Assembly: GCA_021613535.1 (NCBI GenBank)
Contig: CP075494.1
Location: 15,190,001 to 15,254,000 of the forward strand
Direction of reading: 5' to 3'
DNA from: Adineta vaga
Lineage: Eukaryota; Rotifera
DNA: 64,000 nucleotides
Shown: one piece after another, positions 50,504-62,751 of the stretch
Position numbering within the stretch: the first letter of the stretch is position 1
How the letters are laid out: each line of letters begins with the position of its first letter
Program-made: the position numbers and the translations under genes
Notes under the pieces: model-generated
Database searches by the model: none
What the model was told of the DNA's origin: nothing
The model's input: the letters and a program-made list of their open reading frames with translations, nothing else

Positions 50504-51935
50504 CTAAAAAATAATAAATCAAATAATCTTTCCATCGATTTCATCTGATTAATCATTTTCGAATTTTTCTTCTTCGTTTTGTTTTTATTCCAGACAAAAT
50601 GACAATGATTAATAAAAAGAACTAATTTTGTTAAATTTCAATTTCAAAAACCATTTTCATTTTTGATCATAACTTATGTATTTCACGTAGAAAAAGATCT
50701 GATTCAGGTTTATTTTACTTTCTTATTTCGTCTCAAATTTCATTTGCTGTCAACAGTTCAATACTTATCATTCATATCTATTCGTGTATAATACCTTTCA
50801 TATTAATATAGAGGTCGTTAGCAAAAGTCGAAATGATAAGCAACATATAGTGAAATAATCCTTCACGTTTGTTATGTCATGTATTTATCTTCACCTTCAC
50901 TTCGTTCAATCATTTCGATTTTTAAGAAAATTTAATTTAACATAATCGAAAAGTATAACCGTGAAAAACTATATCTTATTTCGTGGTAAAATTGTTTAGT
51001 TACTGTTAATGAAACTAAACATTATAATAGAAGTGAAAAGATAAAATTGAATTGTAATGCTTCATCACGTTTTCATACGATTGTTGTAGTTGTTCCGTAT
51101 ATGAAAAGGAATAATTATCGAATTGGTTATTACAATGTAATGTTCGCTGTGTACATCTCGTCATCGAATACATGAAAGAGAGCAGCAAACAACACGTATA
51201 GAACGTATTAAAATGGGGGTATTTCAAAACTCATAACTACTGATCGGTAGGAGAAAGCAGCATATTTTTCATTATTCTTCTACATGCCGCTTTCAATGAA
51301 CGAAAAATATTACAACATGGTGTTAATTTTATTAATTTGAAGAGACTTGCTTTGAACAAATTCTTCATTTATTAGTGAAAGCAAACTCTTATTTATTCAC
51401 ACCGTGAGCACATAAATTCTTTTCTTTTCAAACTCATCCATATGTGTACTGATTCATGTGAAGTCGAATGAGGATCCACATATGGTTGATACAGAGGAAA
51501 GAACATGATAGGAGTTCAGCGGATAAGGAATGGCAAATATCGTCATCCGAATCGTAAAAATGAACTCTCACAAAGAGCTCTTATTGGTTTAGCTTAGAAA
51601 CGCGTTTTTCGGTATAATTAATTGAGTGAAAACATTTGAATAAGATTATGATAGGTATTAGCTACATAAAACGTATTTTTTTTGTGAATAAAATATTAAT
51701 CTGGCGCAGTTAACTGATCAGACTTGTTACGTTTTTGTCCGATACCTACTACAAATAATGTCCGTTGTCTTCTATTCCGTATAAGGACTCATCTTAATCT
51801 ATCTTATACATGGAAGCAACACACAAAGATAACTTAGATCTGAAAAATAAAAGTATTAATAAAGCTTGTCTTCTCTAATCATTATTGAACATAGAGATGG
51901 AAACCAAGTAAATTTGACTCGAAGAAAACAAAATG
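50504..51935. other. Gene-poor AT-rich region upstream of the PPR gene
   Basis: It should contain the PPR promoter next to 50504. The rest shows no coding potential on either strand; the small frame at 51015-51227 (-) has no motif. No RNA gene is recognised. Confidence 0.5.
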
Positions 51936-52014
51936 TAGTGGCGGCGCCACAGGGAGGCTGACGGGGGCTGAGCCCCCTCTAAATAAAAATCCTGGCGCCG
52001 CCTCTAACAAAATG
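51928..52014. mobile_element. 71-bp micro-MITE with 8-bp target duplication (hAT type)
   Basis: The element is 51936-52006, flanked by acaaaatg on both sides (51928-51935 and 52007-52014). The left end reads TAGTGGCGGCGCCA; the right end in reverse complement reads TAGAGGCGGCGCCA, so the inverted ends match at 13 of 14 bases. Its GC-rich interior contains a small palindrome (gggggctgagccccc). The 8-bp duplication supports a hAT-type source. The ends share the GTGGCG core with the right end of the MITE at 6649-7010, but the two elements are otherwise different. Confidence 0.85.
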
Positions 52015-52669
52015 ACATAAGTTTAATAATTAAAAGAGAATGAAAGTATACTTTTTTCAGCTGTGTTCTATTCATGCATGCAGATACGATATATCTACGA
52101 ATGTGTCATATATACACACTATTTTTTTTATTATTTCGCTAACAATGTTAAAACAAGTATTTATTTTTCTTTCTATGAGAAGAAGTAACGATAAAAAATG
52201 TCGAACAGGGTGTGAGGGTGTTCATGAACAGAAGAGGCACAACTATGGATGTGGTATGGATGAAACAGAGATACATAAATCCGTATTCACTCTCATCCGC
52301 ATCATGGGTGAACACATAAGTGAACATACCGCTCGTCCTGCTGTTCTGTTCTGTTTACACTGCAGGACAAATGGGTCAGAGCGGCAGGTAGGACTGGATG
52401 AAAATGTTTGTCCTTTACTCACTTCTGATCCACATCTAAGTTCCACTCCTTCCATTCTCCAGAGTTTAACTAAATTCATAGCATATGAATTAATAATAGT
52501 TCTTTTACTTTCTTCAATTTTCGACAATTTACCTCTGACATTTTTTCCATTTTTGCAATAAACGATATAAGAAATACAAGATAAGTGCGAGAGATTAAGT
52601 TTTTGACGTGCCAGCCGTAGAGAATTAAGAAGATTATGTCAGTGGCATAAAAAGTCGTCTAGTGATACA

Positions 52670-52708
52670 AAACTACAAAGAAGTTTCGATTATTCTGATA
52701 CGCACCAT
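52670..52708 (+). repeat. 39-bp exact copy of 47810-47848
   Basis: The segment aaactacaaagaagtttcga plus the following 19 bases is identical to the last codons, stop and first 3' bases of the LDLa/EGF pseudogene, about 4.86 kb away in the same orientation. Flanking bases differ on both sides apart from weak similarity downstream. Confidence 0.85.
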
Positions 52709-52960
52709 ATTTATTTCAATGTTCAATAGCAGCAATGTTGAAAATCCGATATATGCTGATCAACCATGTATCATTTTCAGTAATAAATGTCTTACATCTA
52801 ATTAATTGGAGAAGAACTATACGTATATTTGCCTAAAATTGACTTGTTGTAGCTTTATTTTTATATAAAAACATGATCTAACAATACAAGAAAAACATAA
52901 AATTGTCTTTTTTTTAAACAAATGATCATCCATCAGTATTTATGAACAATCCCTGATCAA

Positions 52961-53164
52961 ATGAATTATAAATATTTAATTAATAGATCAAGAATTTCGA
53001 CTTCCATTGATTTTTTGCATGATTATGTATACGTTTATCAACTGAACCAACACGGATTTGCTCGTTATCAGCATTTGAAACTGACTGTGGTCGATCTTTC
53101 ACTATTATCAAGTCTGAGATCTATGATAATAATTGTACATCAAATTACACAAACATCTTCATAA
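52961..53164 (+). pseudogene. Possible LRP/LDLR-type beta-propeller exon remnant
   Basis: A 68-codon frame reads STSIDFLHDYVYVYQLNQHG then SLRSMIIIVHQITQTSS. This resembles the last YWTD blade of LDL-receptor-related proteins (P-x-x-ID-x-x-x-DY-x-Y ... IIVxHxxxQ). No start, splice context or partner exons are certain. It lies next to the 39-bp copy of another LDL-receptor-like gene's 3' end, which makes receptor debris plausible. Chance similarity cannot be excluded. Confidence 0.35.
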
Positions 53165-56100
53165 CAATTCATCTTAGTACATATATGTACGAATGCATCT
53201 TTTGAATGAAAGTCATGCATGACATAATTTAGTATTAAATGGTGATCTAAACAAAAATACAACAAATATAGTATTGAACGTAGCCGACGTGGAAATTACC
53301 CAGGTCAAATGAAACGCTTCGTAAACTGCTGTACGAGGATTAAAAATGGTCACTAAACAGATATCCGACTTTTTTCATATACCGATAGCAGTTAATAGTA
53401 CGAATACGGTCATCTGTCGCAAGAAATAACTCTTTAAATAATAAAATCGTTCTTTTAATAGAATAAGAATAAATTTGGAAAGAGAAACTGAAAAATCAAC
53501 AACAATAAGTATTGGATAAATTTTAACTTACTCAACAGTAACATCATTAGCTTCGTCACATCTGATAACCGCTTCCAGGTTGAGTTTGCTTAATTGTTTT
53601 TGATATAAAGTACTTTTATTTGATTCGATTGAAATATCACATACTGGACAATAGACTTAACAACAATGTATATTCGTTTAAAAAAAAAGGATTACATTTA
53701 GATTACTTTTTCCATATTGTCTTCAATAATAATTATCCTCATGCAATTATTGTTCAATGTTAATGAACAAGAGGCGTGCAGTTAAGTTCATTGTAATTAT
53801 TTTAATATGTACTACCAATGCTGAAAGAAACAAAAATATCAACAGGCTCAGCAACAGAAGGAGTTTCAGGATGCTAAGTTTTGTACAAAATTAAAATGCA
53901 AAAAAAGAAAGTATATTACTTTGCTATATGAAGGGAAATGTTAGATATGGGCTGCGTTATGATAACTGATGAAGTTTCATTACAGAAACACTCTGTAGCA
54001 GGAGGCAATATTTTCACTTCACTATACCGAATTACTGTAATAATAATGAAGACAGTATCTTGTCACTCATCGAGCTAAATTGTGTGTCATAGAGTACAAA
54101 TGAATGTATATGACGCAGATTAATAAATTTGTACAATTACGTTCAGCAGATTTGAAACTATCAATTCTATAGCTGCATTTTTTATGTTTGCTCTAATGTT
54201 TTCTTAGTAGGATTCATTCTAGGATTATTGCAAGATTAAATCGAATCTCTCATCATCTAAATAAAATTCATCCGAAAGTATAGTAGATCGGTATAGTGAG
54301 CAACAACAGCTATTGTAACAGCATGTGATGTATGTTCATTTGTATGATGTATGTATAATGATATGTTTAAGAGCAGGTGATAGACCACCGACCTATATAT
54401 ATATATATATCTTGATAATAAGAAAGCAATGTTGAAAGAATTATCGAATCTTATGGTATGTATCTCCACGTAAAAGAAAGAACTTTTTCATGTTTCTTCA
54501 CCATACTAATCGTGATCCGTTAGGCAAGCAATTCTTAGGTAACTATAAGAACAAAGATTTTGACAATTCATGTCGTTAGTTGTTTGCAGTTTTTCTATTG
54601 TACGACGAAAGGAAATCTATTGGTACAGTAAAGTTACATGAGCATAACATTAACTAGGAAAAAAAATCAAAATATGATTTCTATTGATGAAATCGTTTGT
54701 TTAAACTAGCATCAGTGAGTTATCTCAGTAATCAACAGAAGAATTAATAACGTATCAACGATCAAATATCAATAAATATGAATCTTAGATTTAGAGAAAA
54801 GTAGTGTATGAATACACCAACGGAACTATTACTGTATAACATAGAAAAAAATTCATCGTTAATTGTATGTCATTTCAGTGACCTTTTGTTTTTGACATGT
54901 ACATCCGTCAAGTATAGGAAAACATTTGCTTTACACTTTTGTATATCGTATCATTTATTACTTCTATCGATCAAACTAAACTCATGGATATTTATTTTGG
55001 GATGATCGAATACCTTTTTAAATAACAAAACAAGATTCTAAATTGAATTATATGTCTATTTTTGCATATCACCTATGATTCATTATTAGTTACTTAACGA
55101 TCGAAAACACAATATTTGAATTTAATATATGATGTAAGAACTGCTTCATCACAACCTGTATAAATATGTACATTTCATCACAATGTTGGTATAGAAGATC
55201 ATGTCAAACATCAACTTACATAGGATGTCGTAGTTCATAACTCAATACAGTTTAAAATAGACGAGATAGAACATGTTTGTAGTGAGCATGAAAATAACTT
55301 ATCTTTAAAAAGATCATCACATCGATATTTATTCATTGAAATATCATTCTATTATTATCTCTCTCTTTGAATTCATGCCATTAAGAGAATTAATCCTCAA
55401 AATTCTTGTCAATATAATATAATCCAAAAACTAATTCCATTTTAGTCAATAGATCCATATAAATAATTAACTCATGATTATATGCGTATCTTTTCTACTA
55501 AAAATAAGACTCTTTCATCACTGATCAATATTCAATTCCTGTCAATGCACGCAATGATAATGGAATTTCAACACTTGATTATTTCCGGATATATAATCTA
55601 CTATTGTCGATTTACTCCTCCTATCAGATATATATTTCAATATAATCGATAAAAAAATCAGACATATCCATCTTTCTTAATGTGTGTATATACACGCATA
55701 TTTATATTTGATGTAACCTTCGATGAGCATAGAACATTTTTCTTTATGAAAAGGACTAAGAATCTGTTATATTCATTTAGTTATTCTTCACTCGACATAT
55801 TTTATCGGCACATGGCAATGACCTAGTAATTCTTATATATATACACATATCAAAGAAAGAAAAAGGATTACGTATGTGATATAAGACGTTGTTTCTGTTT
55901 CATCATAAAGCAATTTTTTGGCATATTCATACGCAACTCAATACTGAGTGTCGACGCCATCCTAACATCACTAAATGTTCTGTTCTGTTCTTTTTTCTTC
56001 GTCTCTTTTTTCGCTAACACCATCATCCTATGTTTTTTTCTCTTTCTGCTGTTGTTGCTGCCGTCACGAGTCGAGAGAAGAAGAAGAAGAAGAAGAAGGC

Positions 56101-56319
56101 AGGCAGGCAGGCAGGAGGAGAAATGAAATTAATCAAGCATGCGACGTATTCGCCACCCAACCACTCGAAGATCAGCATATTCAGTCGCACAACAGAACGT
56201 TGAAGCACACACCATTTCTTCCGAATACGATAAAGAGCGACGAGAAGGTGACGATAGTATATATATATAACTTTTTTTGTCAATCTTAACAAATACAGCA
56301 TCAACGCAATCGAATAGAC

Positions 56320-57553
56320 ATGAATACTAATTCAACAACGACGACTTTGTCGGTAACTACATCGAGAATGATATCATCAATAAATTCAACAACAGTTAAT
56401 GAATCAATATATCAATTAATTGCAAGAATGCTTAATGGAACAGAATTATATAAATATCAAGTAGCTGATTTAATTGAACCTGAAAAATATTCTGTTAATG
56501 GTGTTCATACTGTTATTTGGACATTTACAATTCTAACATATCTTCTGGCAATTCCTATTGTTTTACGAATGTTTTATACACGTGCTTATAAAAATGCAAT
56601 TGATTATTTTTCTGGTCAAATTATACTTTGTGCATTTGTTGCATGGATTCCAGCTTTAATTCTTCTTCTCCATCATTGGTTTGACATATTTACATTACGT
56701 CTTTGTCGTTTTCATTACGTTATACTATCTACAAATGAAACAGTAAGTGATCAACTTCTTCGATTGAATTCTATAGTAAATTTCTATTTAGGTACCACTT
56801 TTCTTTGTACTTTATATGATTATCGATCGTTTTCTCTATGCACATCCATCATTTAAACATCATTGCACACGATTCTCTTCCATAACTTTTATTCATTTTT
56901 ATGCAATTTTTACTTGGCTTTTTGTAATGCTTCTTTACACATTGGCTTCTCCATTCTATCGACGAAGTTCAAAATTACCTTATTCAGCTTACACAACTAA
57001 ATATTGTTTATATAATTATTCAAAATTACATTTACTTGCTACAGCTCGTTCAATCATCTATTTTATTTTATTTCTACCTGCATTAATCTTAATTGGTTTT
57101 GTTCTTCGATATTTCTTTCTTATGCGTGGAACAAATCAAATACCACCAATTGAAAAACTCTGGACTATTCGCGTAACAGCATTATTGTGTATACTTGTCT
57201 TTTATGATGTTTATCTCTATTATCTCGAACATATTGCTGAAACATTTAAATCATTTTTATTAGCTTCATTATTACGTGCAAGTTTTTATTTAACGCAATT
57301 GTTTATTATTGCTTGTACAGAACCTTATTGGCTGGAAATTTTACTTGAACGGTGTGCATGTATATGCTGTTTCATAACAGGTCAAAAACGTAAACCTACA
57401 ATAGCATCTGTGACCATCCCAAGTGAAACTGAATTTCAATCTGTACCATATTCATCATCAACAGGTCATTATTCACTTGTTGATGATAGTATTGATGATG
57501 AATTTGATCAAGCGATAAATGGACCACAACCGACACTACGTGTTATTACATAA
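56320..57553 (+). CDS. Orphan rhodopsin-like G protein-coupled receptor
   Basis: Two exons (56320-56742 and 56792-57553) join in phase, giving about 394 residues. An N-terminal Ser/Thr/Asn-rich extracellular segment with several N-glycosylation sites leads into seven hydrophobic helices. Helix 3 ends LYMIIDRFLYAHP, a DRF version of the DRY motif that contacts G proteins. Helix 7 has TEPYWLEI in place of the usual NPxxY. A cysteine-rich stretch after helix 7 (CACICC) could be palmitoylated, and the tail is acidic (VDDSIDDEFDQA). The ligand is unknown; the sequence is far from named peptide or amine receptors that I recognise. Confidence 0.8.
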
Positions 57554-57974
57554 AGTGAACGAATAAAGTTCTTCTTTTTTTTCTATTTTTATGTCTTTGT
57601 ATATGCATAACTTGATAATGCTTTTTATTTCTTTGGCTTTTTCTCGGACCTGTCAAGGACAGATTTGTATTTGAAGATAAATATGTATATACCTATATAT
57701 TATATGATATAAAATGAACTGAATTTTTATGAGTATTGATGCGTGTTGAGACAATGTAAATTGATGTCTTTTGGTTTTGTCTTTCTCTATACAAAGGTTG
57801 ACCCTTCGAAATGAATGAATTTTTAACTATTCTCCTTCATTTTCTTTGCTTGATTTATAAAAATATCGATAGTTGACCGATGTTAAGTGTCATGCATCAT
57901 TGATCATCACCATCACATATCATATTATCTCTATCGTTCTATTCATATTGAACAAAAGCAAAAAGAAACATATC

Positions 57975-58682
57975 ATGGAGAAATACAACAATGCTTATGG
58001 CGAACCAGAACGTGGTCGATTTCGTTTTCTTGCAATCATTGGTATTCTATTATTTCTCATTGGTGCAGCGTCATTAATTTTTTCTGTTATCGAATTATTT
58101 CATGGAAAACCAAGTGTTCTCAATTATGATGAAACACAAGGCGGATTAAAAATTGAAAATCCACTTTGGCCATCATCGGGTAAGTTTATATTTTCAAAGG
58201 ATTAATCTTAATCTTTTTTTCGTTTAGGAAAAGGTTTTTGGGTTGGATTAGTCTTAATGGCTACGGGTCTTGTGGGAATTTTAGCATCGCGTGAAGGTAG
58301 TCGTTCAGCAATTATTGGTTTTACTGCACTTTCAATTGTTTCGACAATTCTATCATTTTATATGATGATTACATGTATTATGCCAATTCAATATCAAGCA
58401 AAATATTCGGATGCTTCAAGATCACGTTGGGAAACAAATGAACTTGTTCTCAATTCATTATTAATCGCTGCTGGCGCTCTTGGTTCAATTGTTGGAACGA
58501 TTGCATCGATTGTTGGTGGTGTTAATGCTGGTTGTTGTTCGGATCAACGTAATTCATATCGTTATCAAATGGATGCAAATAGATCGATGCCTGGTACACC
58601 ATCATCAATGAGATATCCGCCAGGTACTCCTTCACGAATGGGTTTTCCTTATCAACAACCAACTTTTCGAATGCCAATGTAG
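57975..58682 (+). CDS. Four-pass membrane protein of unknown function
   Basis: Exons 57975-58179 and 58228-58682 give about 219 residues. Four hydrophobic helices are visible: FLAIIGILLFLIGAASLIFS, FWVGLVLMATGLVGILA, AIIGFTALSIVSTILSFYMM and LLIAAGALGSIVGTIASIVG. Both termini are probably cytoplasmic. The tail is Gly/Pro/Met/Arg-rich with a repeated PGTPS motif. The topology recalls MS4A/CD20-like and other small tetraspan families, but no diagnostic motif such as the tetraspanin CCG is present. It follows the GPCR in the same direction after about 420 bp. Confidence 0.75.
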
Positions 58683-59591
58683 ACAATCAAGAAAAAAGAA
58701 ACTTCGCGTACTTGTAGTATCAACTATTTATTGTGTATGTCTTAGCGTTTCTTTAAATAAAAATGATTCCATAGAGTTTTATTGCTTGAAGCTGATTGTC
58801 ATAGGAAAAAAAATCTTTTTGTGTCATCATCTATTGATCAATCGATATCCAATAACATGACAAGAGAAAAATCGCAATAAATGTATAGGAAAAAAACTTG
58901 ATATCTGAAGTATTTACTGGAGATAAAGAAAATCAAATATACGTAGATGATATTCAATCCTAAAGGTTACATTTTTGTCTTCTATAAACGAATGACCTTG
59001 TTAAATAAACGTTTTTCGTTTTGCTCTTTCTACAAAGCAAATTAATGTGTTGGTCTTTATTCGGAACGGATGTTTATTTATTCACTTTTTCGAATAGAAT
59101 CTATTGAAGAATTAATAATAAATGAACAAATAGTTTCTTGGTACAATCAGTAATTTTACGATACCATCTGGTTATTATAATTTCATTACGACAAGATAAT
59201 TAGTTAGAGAATGTTTCAAAAAGTCGAAATTTTATTTAAATCAAAACTAATGCGTCATCTGTTCGTCGGATGATATTGTCTTTGTTCATTTCTTTTGTGA
59301 TATATATATATATATATGTATATATCACAATCGAGGTAGAACGATCTTCTATACTTGCTGTTCATTAGTGTTATCATCTCGCTTTTCGTTCGCGTTCTCG
59401 ACCCATCCAGGGTAGATATATCGAGTCTATATAAGATTTGTATATCGATGTAAATCATTACATCGCTTCTAGTTTTATTTAGTCATCGATATTAACATTT
59501 ATTCTTTTTTTCTCAATTTCGATTTAGTAAGTTATTTGTTGATTTTTTTATTCTTAATTTAATCAATAATTTGTATAGATTTTATCTAAAC
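58683..59591. other. Intergenic region with TA microsatellite
   Basis: This AT-rich stretch contains a TA run with a near-palindromic arrangement at about 59297-59330 (gtgatatatatata ... tatatatcac). No coding sequence or RNA gene is recognised. Confidence 0.5.
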
Positions 59592-59958
59592 ATGTTTTCG
59601 AAAGTCACCGTAGCTGTTATTCTTCTTGTTGCTATGTTTGCTATTATGTGCGAAGCTTATCGTGGTCGAGGTAAATAGTTTTTATATTTTTCAAGTGATG
59701 AAATTTTCACTTTTGCTTTTAGATTATGATGAATTTCGATCATTTCGTGGTCGTGATCGTCGATTTTATGATCGTGGTCCATATGGCAGAAGATTCAGTG
59801 GATTCAATACATACGGTGGTGCTGGCTTCGGAGGATTTGGACTCGGAGCCACATATGCACTAGGAGCAGTTGCAGCCGTTCCTCTTGTTACTACAGCAGT
59901 CGTAGCCACTCCTGTTCTTACAACTGCCTTAGTCAGTCAACCTTTGTTATTTGGTTAA
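59592..59958 (+). CDS. Small secreted Arg/Gly-rich protein
   Basis: Exons 59592-59670 and 59723-59958 give about 104 residues. A clear signal peptide (VTVAVILLVAMFAIMCEA) is followed by an Arg/Tyr/Asp-rich stretch (FRSFRGRDRRFYDRGPYGRR). Then come a Gly/Phe-rich linker (GGAGFGGFGLG) and a hydrophobic Ala/Val/Thr C-terminus (AVVATPVLTTALVSQPLLFG). The composition suggests a cuticle, lorica, mucus or silk-like structural component. Homologs are not recognised. Confidence 0.75.
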
Positions 59959-60698
59959 ACAACATCAAAAGAAAGTTCGTAGTTTGTCAATCATTGACTA
60001 ACTGATCGTATTTTGTTCTTTTAGGTTACTATGTATGTACGTATTAAATGAAATTTTCGGGACGAACATCGGTAGAATATGTATATAATGAAATACGACA
60101 TATATTACTTTGTCAACAATTAGAAGCGTTTTAATTAATATTTGTCTCTTTTTCTTTCCATAATATGTAAATTTGTTTTTTAAGTATTTAACTTTACAAC
60201 GTTTTTTCTTTAAAACTTTTCTCAATAATATAAATACGTCATAAATTCAAATCTCTAATCTTCTAAAAAAACACTCTAAGATTCTACGCATGTCTCATTA
60301 GATTTATTGCAGGTTATCAAATCTTTCGTAAATACGATGATCAGTAATATTCATGTTGTTATCAATTGCATAGTTTATTATCACATTAGTTATAAAAAAG
60401 AACAAATACATGAAGAAGAATTTCAGTCAATGCAGATCGCTTCACAAAGATATCAAAATATGAAAGAATTAAACATAGTAATTGAACCTTTCTCTACCAA
60501 AATATTATAGATGTACAAGTAAACAACGAAACATTCTTTAAAAACAAAACAAGCGAGAGAGAGGGAGACAGAGAAAGAAAAAAATTATAGGGAATATATA
60601 AACATTTGTCGATTCGTTGCAATCACAATATCAAAATCTGTAAATACCTGCAGAGAGACAGAAACGGAATGGATACGAAAGAAAAATAGATCTTGCAT
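59959..60698. other. Convergent intergenic region
   Basis: It holds 3' ends of the small secreted gene (+) and the CSK-like gene (-). AT-rich, with a gagagaga-type purine tract near 60556-60580. No gene seen. Confidence 0.5.
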
Positions 60699-62320
<1,622 letters not shown>

Positions 62321-62751
62321 TCGATTTATTTTCTTCTTGTTATTTGAAAAGAAGAAAAAGGTGTAGTAATGGTTATAAGTTATTTTTTATTATCTCGATC
62401 GACTTTCTATTGGTCAATTTGATAGACCAATGAAATTCATTGAACTAAAGTTAGCTATGCATTATCGACTGTTTAGAATTCTTTTTTTTCCTCCTCTGTC
62501 AGACATCGATCAATCAATAAATATGGCCACTGTCAGCTGCTATTCGTTCGCCGATACGGACGGACGCATTGTATATTGATTGATGAATGAATGACTCTTT
62601 TGTTTTCTTATCTTTTCTCTTCTAGATCCATTCGATTTGTTTGTTTTTTTGTATATTATTATAGAACAAATTAATTATGATCTAAAAAGTAAATATTTCT
62701 TTTCTCTTTATTTGAATATTCAGATTTTTGTTTTGTTTTGTTCAATAGACA
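62321..62751. promoter_or_regulatory. Divergent promoter region between CSK-like and Groucho/TLE genes
   Basis: A 431-bp spacer holds two outward promoters. It contains a GC-richer patch near 62525-62575 (cagctgctattcgttcgccg), unusual for this AT-rich window, which could be a core promoter or first-exon region. No SH3-coding sequence is found here. Confidence 0.4.

Larger units (their letters stand above)
52015..56319. other. Gene-poor region with possible receptor-gene debris
   Basis: About 4.3 kb has no confident gene. Features seen: a GC-richer island near 52200-52460 open in both strands (plus 52040-52561, minus 52243-52527) with no known motif; a 39-bp exact repeat of the 3' end of the LDLa/EGF pseudogene at 52670-52708; and receptor-like fragments at 52961-53164 (+) and 53250-54030 (-). 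A trinucleotide GAA run and GGCA repeats near 56085-56115 lie just upstream of the next gene. The remainder is AT-rich. Confidence 0.5.

Noticed and set aside
54808-55005. 65-codon frame (+)
   Set aside because: No motif or splice context, and composition like the surrounding AT-rich spacer.
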